A DNA stretch of 64,000 nt from Acidovorax sp. A79 (GTDB lineage: Bacteria > Pseudomonadota > Gammaproteobacteria > Burkholderiales > Burkholderiaceae_C): contig NZ_AP028672.1 of NCBI RefSeq assembly GCF_041154505.1, positions 3,326,501-3,390,500 on the forward strand, read 5' to 3'. The notes below the pieces were generated by a model, which saw nothing but the letters and a program-made list of their open reading frames with translations, did no database searches and was not told the origin of the DNA. The translations under genes were made by a program, and so were the position numbers. Each line of letters begins with the position of its first letter. Within the stretch, counting starts at the first letter, position 1. Shown here in pieces: positions 9,103 to 17,838 of this stretch.

Positions 9103-9576
9103 TCAGCGGCGGCAGTCCCGGCCACCTTCGCAGCCGGTCTCGATGGCGTCCAGGTTGCTGCGCACCTGCGCCAGCAGGGCGAGCAGCTGGGCCTGCGTGG
9201 CGTCGTCGCACCCTTTGAGCAGGGACGCCGCCAGCCCCCGGCGGGCGTCGCGCAGCGCCTGGTGCAGGGCCGCACCCTGGGCGCTCAGGCGCAGGCAGCG
9301 GCTGCGTTTGTCCTCGGCATTCGGTGCGCTCTCCAGCCAGCCCTTGTCCTGCAGCATCCCCACCATGCGGGCCACCTGTGCCTTGTCGGCGCCGCTGTGG
9401 GCGACCAGTTCGCGCTGCGTGGTGCCGGGGTGGCGGCCCACGAACATCAGCGCCCGCACTTCGTTGTGCGTCAGGTCGGGGTGGATGGCGGCCATGGCGC
9501 GCACCATGTGGGCCCGGTAGACATGCAGCAGGTCGTGCATGGCTTCAAAGACATCGGCGGGCGCGTGGGTGGTCAT
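9103..9576 (-). CDS. MarR-family transcriptional regulator
   Basis: A 157-residue MarR protein. The winged helix spans about residues 30-100: LTHNEVRALMFVGRHPGTTQ, the recognition region AHSGADKAQVARMVGML and the wing GWLESAPNAEDKRSRCLRL. The ends form the dimerisation helices. It is divergent from a siderophore-interacting reductase gene, and the 68-bp gap is almost filled by a double palindrome (9588-9634), so it very likely represses itself and that gene. The inducing ligand is unknown. The ATG at 9576 leaves the operator immediately upstream. Confidence 0.92.
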   Translation of the reverse strand: MTTHAPADVFEAMHDLLHVYRAHMVRAMAAIHPDLTHNEVRALMFVGRHPGTTQRELVAHSGADKAQVARMVGMLQDKGWLESAPNAEDKRSRCLRLSAQGAALHQALRDARRGLAASLLKGCDDATQAQLLALLAQVRSNLDAIETGCEGGRDCRR

Positions 9577-9587
9577 GGGGATTTGTG

Positions 9588-9634
9588 GTTGACAAAATCA
9601 ACCAATGCGCAGATCATTGGTTGATTAAATCAAC
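9588..9634. promoter_or_regulatory. Double palindromic operator for the MarR regulator
   Basis: Two 15-bp dyads, GTTGACAAAATCAAC (9588-9602) and GTTGATTAAATCAAC (9620-9634), have centres 32 bp apart, about three helical turns. The whole 47 bp is itself a near-perfect inverted repeat around a 7-bp centre, with 18 of 20 arm positions pairing. It fills the space between the two start codons. Assignment to the adjacent MarR protein is inferred from position. Confidence 0.8.
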
Positions 9635-9644
9635 ATTTTAAGTC

Positions 9645-10466
9645 ATGAACGCACCCCTGCCTACCGCCACACCCCGAGCCGACGCTGCGCACCTTGCCAT
9701 CGAACGCGTCCGCCACCCCTTGCAAGCCCGCCACCTCCAGGTGGTGCGGCGCACCGCCGTCAGCCCCGGTTTCGTGCGGCTCACCCTGGCCGGGCCCGAG
9801 CTGGCCGGGTTTGTGAGCGCGGGGTTTGACGACCACCTCAAGCTCATCCTGCCCCAGCCAGGCCAGGAGCGCCCGTCGCTGCCGTCGATGCAGGACGGCC
9901 GCCCCGTCTTCCCCGACCCACGCCCCGTGCTGCGCGACTACACCCCCGCGCGCCATGACGCCGCTGCGGGCGAGCTGGACATCGAGGTGGCCCTGCACGA
10001 CGCAGGCCCCGCCACCGACTGGGCCGCGAGCGCCGCCGTGGGCCAGTGGGTGGGCATTGCCGGGCCGCGCGGCAGCATGGTGGTGCCGACCGGTTTTGAC
10101 TGGCATTGGCTGCTGGGCGACGAAACCGCCTTGCCCGCCATCGCCCGCCGCCTGGCCGAGCTGCCCGCGCACACCCAGGCCACCGTGCGCATCCAGGTGA
10201 GCAATCCTGCCGACCAGCGGGTCCTGGCCAGCGCGGCGCGGCTCGATCTGCAATGGGTAGACGCGCTGCCCGCGGCGGTGGAAGATCTGGCGCTGCCCAC
10301 CGGCGCGGGGTTTGTGTGGGCCGCCGGCGAACACGGCGACATGGCCGCCGTGCGCCGTGCCGTGCTGGCCAAGCCGGGCGTGGACGCCAAGCGCATGCGC
10401 ATCTCCGCCTACTGGAAGCGCGGCGCTGCAGACCACCACGAAGACCTGGTCAGCGCAGCAGCGTAA
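9645..10466 (+). CDS. Siderophore-interacting protein (ferric-siderophore reductase)
   Basis: A 273-residue flavoprotein of the SIP (ViuB/YqjH) family. It reduces ferric siderophores in the cytoplasm to release Fe(II). The FAD-binding domain carries RDYTPARHD (RxYT, about residue 100) and a following GPRGSMVVP loop. The SIP domain begins WHWLLGDETALPAIARRLAELP and ends in AYWKRG. No Shine-Dalgarno precedes the ATG, which lies only 10 bp from the second operator dyad, so the message may be nearly leaderless. It overlaps the 3' end of the convergent LysR gene by 17 bp. It may serve the siderophore locus at 35-43 kb. Confidence 0.88.
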   Translation: MNAPLPTATPRADAAHLAIERVRHPLQARHLQVVRRTAVSPGFVRLTLAGPELAGFVSAGFDDHLKLILPQPGQERPSLPSMQDGRPVFPDPRPVLRDYTPARHDAAAGELDIEVALHDAGPATDWAASAAVGQWVGIAGPRGSMVVPTGFDWHWLLGDETALPAIARRLAELPAHTQATVRIQVSNPADQRVLASAARLDLQWVDALPAAVEDLALPTGAGFVWAAGEHGDMAAVRRAVLAKPGVDAKRMRISAYWKRGAADHHEDLVSAAA

Positions 10467-11337
10467 GCGCCGCAGCCTGCTGCACCGCTTCGGTCATGCG
10501 GTGCAGCGCCTGCACGTTCAGGCGCCAGTACTGCCAGTACAACGGAACATCGACGGGCTTGCCCGGAATCAGCTCGACCAGCGTCCCGGCCTTCAGGTCG
10601 TGCTGCACCATCGGGTCCGGGGTCATGCCCCAACCCAGGCCAGCCCGGGAGGCCATGACAAACGCGTTCGCCTCGGGCAGCCAGTGCACGGGCGGCGTGA
10701 GTTTGCGGCGCGTGATGCGCCCCACGAAACGCGCCTGCAGGGCGTCCTTGCGGTTGAACACCAGCATGGGCGCCTGTGCCAGGGTGGCGGCGTTCACCCC
10801 CTGGGCAAAGTGGCGCTGCAGGAAGGCGGGGCTGGCCAGCGCGCGGTACCGCAGCGTGCCCAGCGGCAGCACCTTGCAGCCCTGCACGGGTTGGGGGTCG
10901 GCCGTCACGGCGGCCATCACGCGGCCTTCGCGCAGCAGGTTGGCCGAATGGTCCTGGTCTTCGACATGGATGTCGAAGGTGATGCTTTGGCCCTCCGCGG
11001 CCTGCGCCATGGCATGGGGAAACCAGGTGGCCAGCGAGTCGGCATTGACGCCGAGGGCCAGGCGCGTGGACGCGTGCTGCCCGCCGCCGAGCGTGGCGAG
11101 CGCGTCGGCCTCGCTCAGGGCCACTTCGCGGGCGTGCCGGTACAGGGCCTGGCCGGCCTCGGTGGGCGCGCAGGGCGTGGCGCGGCGCACCAGCACCTGG
11201 CCCACGCGTTCTTCCAGCAGCTTCACGCGCTGCGACACCGCCGAGCGGGTGACGTGCAGCGCGGCAGCGGCGCGCTCGAAGCTGCCCTCGTCGATCACGG
11301 TGGCAAAGGCGTTGAGCTGGGCGGAGTCGAGGCGCAT
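10450..11337 (-). CDS. argP: ArgP-type LysR regulator
   Basis: A 295-residue LysR protein: N-terminal HTH (LNAFATVIDEGSFERAAAAL, VTRSAVSQRVKLLEERVGQ) and a C-terminal effector domain. The sequence resembles ArgP/LysG, which sense lysine or arginine and activate the amino-acid exporter gene that typically lies divergent. That arrangement is present here, with the LysE/ArgO gene starting 78 bp away. Motifs shared with ArgP include LREGRVMAAVT and the GWGMTPDPM segment. The name rests on similarity plus neighbourhood. Confidence 0.85.
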   Translation of the reverse strand: MRLDSAQLNAFATVIDEGSFERAAAALHVTRSAVSQRVKLLEERVGQVLVRRATPCAPTEAGQALYRHAREVALSEADALATLGGGQHASTRLALGVNADSLATWFPHAMAQAAEGQSITFDIHVEDQDHSANLLREGRVMAAVTADPQPVQGCKVLPLGTLRYRALASPAFLQRHFAQGVNAATLAQAPMLVFNRKDALQARFVGRITRRKLTPPVHWLPEANAFVMASRAGLGWGMTPDPMVQHDLKAGTLVELIPGKPVDVPLYWQYWRLNVQALHRMTEAVQQAAALTLLR

Positions 11338-11414
11338 GGATGGTTAGCCATTCTGACGGATCGTTAAAAAGTATAGCTGGCGTGACCATGGCACGCGGCC
11401 CACAATCCGCGCCC

Positions 11415-12023
11415 ATGAGCACCACTGCCTTTCTTCACGGATTCACGTCGACGGCCATCCTGATCATGGCCATCGGCGCGCAAAACGCCTTCGTGCTGCG
11501 CCAGGGCCTGCGGCGCGAGCATGTGCTGCCGGTGGTGCTGGTGTGCGCCCTGTCCGACGCGGCGCTGCTGCAGGCGGGGGTGTGGGGCATGGGCGGCGTG
11601 CTCCTGGCCCGGCCGGAGTGGGCGCAGTTCATGCGCTGGGCGGGGGCGATTTTTCTGGCCGCGTACGCGGTGCAGGCCGCCAGCCGGGCCTTCAAGCCGG
11701 CCCATCTGCTGGTGTCGGCCAACGGGCCGGGTGCGAGCCTGCGCGCCACGCTGCTCACCGTGGTGGCGCTGACCTGGCTGAACCCGCATGTGTACTTGGA
11801 CACCGTGGTGCTGCTGGGCACCATGGCCAGCCCCTACCCGGTGTGGGGCCGCGCCACGTTTGCGGCCGGGGGCTCGCTGGCCAGCGCCCTGTGGTTCCTG
11901 AGCCTGGGCTTCGGTTCGCGCTGGCTGGCGCCCGTGTTCGCTTCGCCCGGGGCCTGGCGGGTGCTGGACGGGGTGACGGCGGCCACCATGATGGTTCTGG
12001 CGGTGGCGATGGGTCTAAGCTAA
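11415..12023 (+). CDS. LysE/ArgO family amino-acid exporter
   Basis: A 202-residue inner-membrane protein with about six hydrophobic segments. The LysE signature is near the N-terminus (ILIMAIGAQNAFVLRQGLRR) and the second conserved stretch is VVALTWLNPHVYLDTVVLLG. LysE/ArgO export lysine or arginine under ArgP control, consistent with the divergent LysR gene. I use the ATG at 11415; the earlier in-frame start at 11340 would reach into the shared promoter region. Which amino acid it exports is not evident. Confidence 0.9.
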   Translation: MSTTAFLHGFTSTAILIMAIGAQNAFVLRQGLRREHVLPVVLVCALSDAALLQAGVWGMGGVLLARPEWAQFMRWAGAIFLAAYAVQAASRAFKPAHLLVSANGPGASLRATLLTVVALTWLNPHVYLDTVVLLGTMASPYPVWGRATFAAGGSLASALWFLSLGFGSRWLAPVFASPGAWRVLDGVTAATMMVLAVAMGLS

Positions 12024-12098
12024 GAAAGATAAGTTCGTTGGGTAAAACGCGGGCTTGCTCCATAGTCGGTCTATTGACTGATCTGGAGTGTTTTCCCC

Positions 12099-13679
12099 AT
12101 GCGTTTCAAGACCCTTTTGCTCGCGGCCGCCCTGGCCACTGCCCTGCCGATGGCGGCACAGGCCAAGACCTTCCGCTGGTCCCGGTCGGTGGACATTTCC
12201 ACCTGGGACATCCACGCCCAGAACGTGGGCGTGAACAACACCATGCACGGCGCGGTGTACGACACGCTGGTCGAATACAACAGCAAGACCTTCAAGCCCG
12301 AGCCTTCGCTGGCCACCGAGTGGAAGCTCATCAAGCCCACCCAGTTGCGCCTGACCTTGCGCAAGGGCGTGAAGTTCAGCGACGGCAGCGAGTTCACGGC
12401 CGACGATGCCAAGTTCTCGCTGGAACGGGCCAAGGCCAAGAGTTCCAACTTCGCGGTGTACACCCAGGGCATCGACCGCGTGGAAAAGGTCGATGCGTAC
12501 ACCATCGACATCCACTCCGACCTGCCCAACCCGGTGCTGGTGAACCAGCTCACCGAGCTGCGCATTCTGAGCAAGGCCTGGGCCGAAAAGAACAAGTCGG
12601 TCGAGCCCAAGGACATCAAGACCAAGGACGAGACGTACGCCCACCGCAACGCGCTGGGCACCGGCCCCTACCAGCTCAAGCAGTGGACGCCCGACCAGCG
12701 CGTGGTGCTGGAGCCCAACCCGCACTGGTGGGGCAAGGGCAAGTACCCCACCAACCTGACCGAGATCGTCTACACCCCCATCAAGGCCGACGCCACGCGC
12801 ACGGCCGCGCTGCTGTCGGGCGAGATTGATTTCGTGATCGACCCCAGCCTGCAGGACCTGGCGCGCATCAAGCAGACCCCCAACCTGCAGGTGCTCGAAG
12901 GGCCGGAGTACCGCACCATCTTCCTGGGCCTGGACCAGTTCCGCGACGAGCTGCCCGGCTCGGACGTGAAGGGCAAGAACCCGCTCAAGGACCTGCGCGT
13001 GCGCAAGGCGCTGTACCAGGCGATCGACATCCAGTCCATCCAGCGCGTGGTGCTGCGCGGCCTGGCCCAGCCCACGGGCACGCTGATCGCCAACCAGGTC
13101 AATGGCTGGACCAGGAAGGCCGACGTGCGCTGGCCCTACGACCCCAAGGCCGCGCAGAAGCTGCTGGCCGACGCGGGCTACCCCAACGGCTTCGAGGTGG
13201 ACTTTGCCTGCAGCGCGGGCCGCTACATCAACGACGAGCAGCTGTGCCAGGCCATCACCGCGCACTGGGCCAAGGTGGGCGTGAAAGCCAAGCTGCGCTC
13301 GCTGCCGTTTGCCACGTATTTCCCGATGATCCAGCGCAACGAGGCCAGCATCTATCTGCTGGGCTGGGGCGTGCCCACGTTCGACGCGTTCTACAGCCTG
13401 CAGTCGCTGGTGCGCTCGCCTGGCGCGGGGGGCGATGGCAACTTCAACCTGGGCCGCTTCTCCGACCCGCAGCTCGATGCCCTGGTGGAGCGCGTGAAGA
13501 AGGAGACCGATGCCACCACGCGCAACAACCTGATCGAGCAGGCGCTGATCAAGGAGCATGAGCTGGTCTCGCACATCCCGCTGTACAACCAGGTGATTCC
13601 GTGGGCAGCGACGAAGAAGGTGGACATCATCCACCGTGCCGACAACCGGATCGACTGGCGCTACCTCAAGGTGAATTGA
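12099..13679 (+). CDS. Periplasmic peptide-type ABC substrate-binding protein
   Basis: A 526-residue family 5 extracellular solute-binding protein (DppA/OppA type). The first ~22 residues are a signal peptide ending QAKA. Family features are NTMHGAVYDTLVEYNSKTF, LRKGVKFSDGSEFTADDAKFS, ALGTGPYQLKQW and the VRKALYQAIDIQSI region, with a late YNQVIPWA. It would capture peptides or similar oligomers for an inner-membrane permease. No permease or ATPase genes lie next to it, so it is an orphan that must share a transporter encoded elsewhere. A strong terminator follows 16 bp after the stop. Confidence 0.92.
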   Translation: MRFKTLLLAAALATALPMAAQAKTFRWSRSVDISTWDIHAQNVGVNNTMHGAVYDTLVEYNSKTFKPEPSLATEWKLIKPTQLRLTLRKGVKFSDGSEFTADDAKFSLERAKAKSSNFAVYTQGIDRVEKVDAYTIDIHSDLPNPVLVNQLTELRILSKAWAEKNKSVEPKDIKTKDETYAHRNALGTGPYQLKQWTPDQRVVLEPNPHWWGKGKYPTNLTEIVYTPIKADATRTAALLSGEIDFVIDPSLQDLARIKQTPNLQVLEGPEYRTIFLGLDQFRDELPGSDVKGKNPLKDLRVRKALYQAIDIQSIQRVVLRGLAQPTGTLIANQVNGWTRKADVRWPYDPKAAQKLLADAGYPNGFEVDFACSAGRYINDEQLCQAITAHWAKVGVKAKLRSLPFATYFPMIQRNEASIYLLGWGVPTFDAFYSLQSLVRSPGAGGDGNFNLGRFSDPQLDALVERVKKETDATTRNNLIEQALIKEHELVSHIPLYNQVIPWAATKKVDIIHRADNRIDWRYLKVN

Positions 13680-13694
13680 TCACCTGCGCCCCGC

Positions 13695-13734
13695 AAAAAA
13701 AGCCCCGGTGCTGCCAGAGCCCGGGGCTTTTTTT
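13695..13734. terminator. Bidirectional intrinsic terminator
   Basis: AAAAAAAGCCCCGG and CCGGGGCTTTTTTT pair across an ~11-base loop. With A-run and T-run on both sides it serves the binding-protein gene on the plus strand and the convergent GST gene on the minus strand. Confidence 0.9.
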
Positions 13735-13757
13735 CCTGCCGCTGCTCGCCGCGGGCT

Positions 13758-14381
13758 TCAGGCCAGGGCGCGTTGCACGGCGGGGCGTTGGAGCATGCGC
13801 TGGGTGTGGGCGTGCACCTTGGGAAAGAGCGCAATGTCCACGCCATCGCTGGCCAGCCAGCTGGCGATGGTGAAGAGATAACCATCGGCCACGGTGTACT
13901 GCGCGCCCATCACCCAGGGGCCGTGTTCCGCAGAGGGCAGGTAGTGGGTTTCAATCAGGTTGAAGCAGTCGGTCATGTTCTGCGGCACCTTGCGCTGCAT
14001 GGCGGCAATCGCTTCGGGCTCGTCGGCCCAGCGGCTGGCGCGGGGGCGGTGCGCATGGGCGATGTGCACCGTGGAGGCCAGGTAGCTGTGGAATTCCTGC
14101 AGACGCGCAAAGCCGTGGGCATCGGTGGGGGCCAGGCGCGCCTCGGGGAAACTCTGCGCCACATACGCCAGCAGGGCGGGTGTTTCGGTCAGGGTACCGT
14201 GTGGCGTGGCCAGCGCGGGCACGCGGCCCTTGGGGTTCACGGCAAGGTATTCGGGCGTGCGCTGCTGGCCCGCGGCGAAGTCCACGCGCACCAGCTGGTG
14301 CTGGGCGCCAGCCTCTTCCAGAGCGATGCGCACGGCCTGCGCGCAGGTGCCGGGGGTGTAGTAGAGCGTGAGAGTGGTCAT
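13758..14381 (-). CDS. Glutathione S-transferase family protein
   Basis: A 207-residue GST. The thioredoxin-fold half (residues 1-80) has LYYTPGTCAQAVRIALEEAG with a candidate Cys near residue 12, then VNPKGRVPALATPHGTLTET, the glutathione-binding cis-Pro and TET motif. The helical half contains QYTVADGYLFTIASWL, the N-capping box region. The ATG at 14381 gives the canonical N-terminus; the upstream frame runs into a two-stem repeat. The substrate is unknown. Confidence 0.9.
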   Translation of the reverse strand: MTTLTLYYTPGTCAQAVRIALEEAGAQHQLVRVDFAAGQQRTPEYLAVNPKGRVPALATPHGTLTETPALLAYVAQSFPEARLAPTDAHGFARLQEFHSYLASTVHIAHAHRPRASRWADEPEAIAAMQRKVPQNMTDCFNLIETHYLPSAEHGPWVMGAQYTVADGYLFTIASWLASDGVDIALFPKVHAHTQRMLQRPAVQRALA

Positions 14382-14389
14382 GGTTAATG

Positions 14390-14441
14390 TGCTATAAAAT
14401 AGATAGCTATTGGCGCTTGATAGGTAAGCGCTAGCGGCCAA
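14390..14441 (+). repeat. Two-stem intergenic repeat copy
   Basis: A textbook copy: TGCTATAAAATAGATAGC, then TTGGCGCTTGATAGGTAAGC and GCTAGCGGCCAATTTT. It separates the start of the GST gene from the end of the PanE-like gene on the same strand. Confidence 0.85.
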
Positions 14442-14456
14442 TTTTCTTGAAATATT

Positions 14457-15434
14457 TCAGTACAGGCCTCGTGTGCGTGCCATCAGGCGGGTCAGGCCCA
14501 GCAGCGCATCGGTGTGGGGCGTGGGTGTGTGGGTGATCTGCCCCAGTTCGCGCACCGCGCCCACCAGCGCGTCGATCTCCATGGGCTTGCCGGCCTCCAC
14601 GTCCTGCAGCATCGAGGTCTTGAACGCGCCCAGCTTGCGCGTGACGGCGTGGCGGTCCTCGGGCTGCTGGTCGATGGGCAGGCCCAGTTTCTCGCCAATG
14701 GCCTTGGCCTCCAGCATCACGGCGCTGACAAAACCGCGCACCAGGTCGTCGTCCAGGATGCGGTCGGTGGTGGCGCCGGTCAGCGCGCTGATCGGGTTCA
14801 TGGTGAGGTTGCCCCAGAGCTTGAACCAGATGTCCTTCTGGATGCAGCCGGTCACCTCCACATCGATGCCGCCGCGCTGCAGCGTGTCGGCCAGCGCCTG
14901 CAGCCGCTCGCTGCGGCGGCCGTCGGGCTCGCCCACGATGAGGCGGTTGCCAAAGTGCTGGCGCACAAAACCGGGCGATTCGAGCGAGCAGCTGGTGTGC
15001 ACCACGCTGCCCACCACGCTGCGCGCCGGGATGGCTTTGGCAATCACGCCGCCCGCATCCACCGACTGCAGGGCATGGCCCTGCGCCGCGCCGCCAAAAC
15101 CGTCGAGGAACCACCACGGCACGCCGTTCATGGCCGTGAGCACGGTGGTTTCGGGCCCGATCAGCGGGGCCATGGCGCGCGCCACCTCGGGCAGGCCCGG
15201 CGCCTTGACTGCGACCACCACCAGGTCCTGCACGCCCAGTGCCGCCGGGTCGTCGTGCGCGGTGACGGCCACCTGCGCCAGCGTGCCGTCGGCGCGCCGC
15301 ATGCGCAGCCCCTCGGCCTGCAGGGCGCGCAGCGTGTCGCCGCGCGCCACCATGCTGACCGGGTGGCCCGCCTGCGCGAGGGCCACGCCCAGCCAGCCGC
15401 CGATGGCGCCCGCGCCGTAGATACATGCTTTCAT
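14457..15434 (-). CDS. 2-dehydropantoate 2-reductase family protein (PanE/ApbA-like)
   Basis: A 325-residue NADPH-dependent reductase. The N-terminal Rossmann domain opens MKACIYGAGAIGGWLG; the C-terminal domain has the catalytic Lys region CIQKDIWFKLWGNLTMNPIS and the late LGAFKTSMLQDVEAGKPMEI, with the conserved Glu and Asp that hold the substrate. True PanE makes pantoate for coenzyme A, but many paralogues act on other 2-oxo acids. It lies 76 bp downstream of an HpaI-type aldolase on the same strand, so it may reduce that enzyme's 2-oxo-acid aldol product. That role is inference. Confidence 0.85.
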   Translation of the reverse strand: MKACIYGAGAIGGWLGVALAQAGHPVSMVARGDTLRALQAEGLRMRRADGTLAQVAVTAHDDPAALGVQDLVVVAVKAPGLPEVARAMAPLIGPETTVLTAMNGVPWWFLDGFGGAAQGHALQSVDAGGVIAKAIPARSVVGSVVHTSCSLESPGFVRQHFGNRLIVGEPDGRRSERLQALADTLQRGGIDVEVTGCIQKDIWFKLWGNLTMNPISALTGATTDRILDDDLVRGFVSAVMLEAKAIGEKLGLPIDQQPEDRHAVTRKLGAFKTSMLQDVEAGKPMEIDALVGAVRELGQITHTPTPHTDALLGLTRLMARTRGLY

Positions 15435-15510
15435 GGTTGTAGAGCCTTTGTCTTCCAGGGTTGTTGTTTGTGGTGGTGAGGGATTCGGGGCGCGCGACTG
15501 CTGCGGGGCC

Positions 15511-16341
15511 TCAGTAGCCCGCCGGGCGCTGGGGGGTGCCCACGGCATCGGTGCGAAAGCGGGCCAGCAGATCCTGCGCGGCGCTGGCCAGCAGCATGGT
15601 GTCCACGCCCACGGCCACGAACAGGGCGCCCGCCGCCAGCCACTGGCGCGCCTGCGACTCGGTGGTGGCCAGAATGCCCGGCGCCTTGCCCGCGCGCAGG
15701 ATGCGGGTGATGCCATCGTGGATGGCGGCCTGTACGTCAGGATGTCCCGGGTTGCCGGGGTGCCCCATGGAAGCCGACAGGTCGGCCGGGCCGATGAACA
15801 CGCCGTCCACGCCGGGCGTGGCGGCGATCGCATCCAGGTTGGCCATGGCTTCCACCGTCTCGGCCTGCACCAGCAGGCACACCTGCTGGTTGGCCTCGTG
15901 CACATACCGGGGGTAGGCCTGCCAGCGCGACGAACGGGCCAGCGCGCTGCCCATGCCGCGCACACCTTCAGGTGCATAGCGCGTGGCGCGCACCAGCTGC
16001 CGTGCCTGCTCGGCGGTGTCCACCATGGGCACCAGCAGGGTTTGCGCGCCGATGTCCAGGTACTGCTTGATGAGCGCGGTGTCGCCCACGGGAACCCGCG
16101 CAATGGGGTGGGGCGCCCGCGCGCCGGGGGCGAGGGCGCTGCTGGCGCTGGCGATGGCCTGCAGCTGGTGCAGGATGGAGCGCACGTCGTTGGGCGCATG
16201 TTCGCTATCGACCAGCAGCCAGTCGTAGCCAGTGCCGGCGATGATTTCCGCGCTGTAGGCGTCGGCCAGCGCAAGCCACAGGCCGATCTGCGACTGGCCC
16301 TGGGCCATGGCCTGTTTGAAGGGGTTGACGGGTGTCTGCAA
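15511..16341 (-). CDS. HpcH/HpaI family aldolase
   Basis: A class II pyruvate aldolase of the HpaI (4-hydroxy-2-oxoheptanedioate) type, about 276 residues. Signatures are [32 protein letters not shown] with the catalytic His, RVPVGD with the carboxylate-binding Arg, [11 protein letters not shown] and [15 protein letters not shown] favour the TTG start at 16341, because it follows AGGAAG with 6-base spacing and gives the usual [14 protein letters not shown] opening. ATG starts at 16377 and 16398 would add residues that do not align. The metal-dependent retro-aldol substrate cannot be named; the PanE-like gene follows. Confidence 0.87.
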   Translation of the reverse strand: MQTPVNPFKQAMAQGQSQIGLWLALADAYSAEIIAGTGYDWLLVDSEHAPNDVRSILHQLQAIASASSALAPGARAPHPIARVPVGDTALIKQYLDIGAQTLLVPMVDTAEQARQLVRATRYAPEGVRGMGSALARSSRWQAYPRYVHEANQQVCLLVQAETVEAMANLDAIAATPGVDGVFIGPADLSASMGHPGNPGHPDVQAAIHDGITRILRAGKAPGILATTESQARQWLAAGALFVAVGVDTMLLASAAQDLLARFRTDAVGTPQRPAGY

Positions 16342-16458
16342 TGTGAGCTTCCTGCGGCGGGGTGCCAAGCCCTCCATCGTACGGGCTGTTGCCAGCACGT
16401 GGGGGCATGGCCGCTATAGTCGGCTGCCCCACCCCGGGGGCTTTCCCTCTACATCGCC

Positions 16459-17838
16459 ATGGCCAAAGAAAAAACCACGTTCACCTGCACCGAATGCGGC
16501 GGCACCAGCCCGCGCTGGCTGGGCAAATGCCCGGCCTGCGGTGCCTGGAACACGCTGATCGAGCAGGTGGCCGACGCGGGGCCGGGCAAGAACCGCTACA
16601 GCGGGTCGCAGTTTGCAGGCCTGGCCCAGGCGCAGGCGGTGATGCCCTTGTCGGCCATCGAGGCCAGCGATGTGGAGCGCACACCGAGCGGCATCGACGA
16701 GCTGGACCGGGTGCTGGGCGGCGGCATTGTCGAAGGCGGCGTGGTGCTCATCGGCGGCGACCCGGGCATCGGCAAGTCCACCCTGCTGCTGCAGGCGCTC
16801 GATGCCCTGCAGCGCGTGGGCCTGCCCACCTTGTATGTGACGGGCGAGGAAAGCGGCGCCCAGGTGGCGCTGCGCTCGCGCCGCCTGGGGCTGGACCACA
16901 GCCAGGTGAACGTGCTGGCCGAGATCCAGCTCGAGAAGATTCTGGCGACCATCGAGTCCATGCAGCCCGCGGTGGCCGTGATCGATTCCATCCAGACGGT
17001 GTATTCCGACCAGCTCACGTCCGCGCCCGGCTCCGTGGCCCAGGTGCGCGAATGCGCGGCCCACCTCACGCGCTGTGCCAAGTCCACCGGCGTGGCCATC
17101 GTGCTGGTGGGGCATGTGACGAAGGAAGGCGCCCTGGCGGGGCCGCGCGTGCTGGAGCACATGGTGGACACGGTGCTGTACTTCGAGGGCGACACGCACA
17201 GCCAGTTTCGCCTGGTGCGCGCCATCAAGAACCGCTTTGGCGCGGTCAACGAGATCGGCGTGTTCGCCATGACGGAAAAAGGCCTCAAGGGCGTGAGCAA
17301 CCCGAGCGCCATCTTTTTGAGCCAGCACAGCGAACCCGTGCCGGGTAGCTGCGTGATGGTCACGCTCGAAGGCACGCGCCCGCTGCTGGTGGAGATCCAG
17401 GCGCTGGTGGACAGCGGTGGCCCCAGCCCCCGGCGCCTGTCCGTGGGCCTGGACAAGGACCGCCTGGCCATGCTGCTGGCCGTGCTGCACCGTCATGCGG
17501 GGGTGGCGTGCATGGACCAGGATGTGTTCGTGAACGCGGTGGGCGGCGTGCGCATCAGCGAGCCGGCGGCCGACCTGGCGGTGATGCTGGCCATCACCTC
17601 CAGCCTGCGCGGCAAGGCGCTGCCGCGCGGCTTCCTGGCCTTTGGCGAAGTGGGCCTGGCGGGCGAGGTGCGACCCGCGCCGCGCGGGCAGGAGCGCCTG
17701 AAAGAAGCCGCCAAGCTGGGCTTCAGCGTGGCGGTGGTGCCCAAGGCCAACGCGCCCAAGAAGCCCATCGAGGGCCTGACCATCCACGCCGTGGAGCGCG
17801 TGGAGGAGGCGATGAACGTGGTGCGGGAGATGGGCTAG
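16459..17838 (+). CDS. radA: DNA repair protein RadA
   Basis: A 459-residue RadA/Sms protein, close to the usual 460. Order: N-terminal C4 zinc finger (CTECGG..CPACGAWN, residues 9-30), a RecA-like ATPase with Walker A GGDPGIGKST near residue 95, the RadA-specific KNRFG motif near 255, and a C-terminal Lon-like domain. RadA promotes branch migration in recombinational repair. It is a single gene whose stop codon overlaps, within CTAG, the stop of the convergent DUF4124 gene. Confidence 0.97.
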   Translation: MAKEKTTFTCTECGGTSPRWLGKCPACGAWNTLIEQVADAGPGKNRYSGSQFAGLAQAQAVMPLSAIEASDVERTPSGIDELDRVLGGGIVEGGVVLIGGDPGIGKSTLLLQALDALQRVGLPTLYVTGEESGAQVALRSRRLGLDHSQVNVLAEIQLEKILATIESMQPAVAVIDSIQTVYSDQLTSAPGSVAQVRECAAHLTRCAKSTGVAIVLVGHVTKEGALAGPRVLEHMVDTVLYFEGDTHSQFRLVRAIKNRFGAVNEIGVFAMTEKGLKGVSNPSAIFLSQHSEPVPGSCVMVTLEGTRPLLVEIQALVDSGGPSPRRLSVGLDKDRLAMLLAVLHRHAGVACMDQDVFVNAVGGVRISEPAADLAVMLAITSSLRGKALPRGFLAFGEVGLAGEVRPAPRGQERLKEAAKLGFSVAVVPKANAPKKPIEGLTIHAVERVEEAMNVVREMG

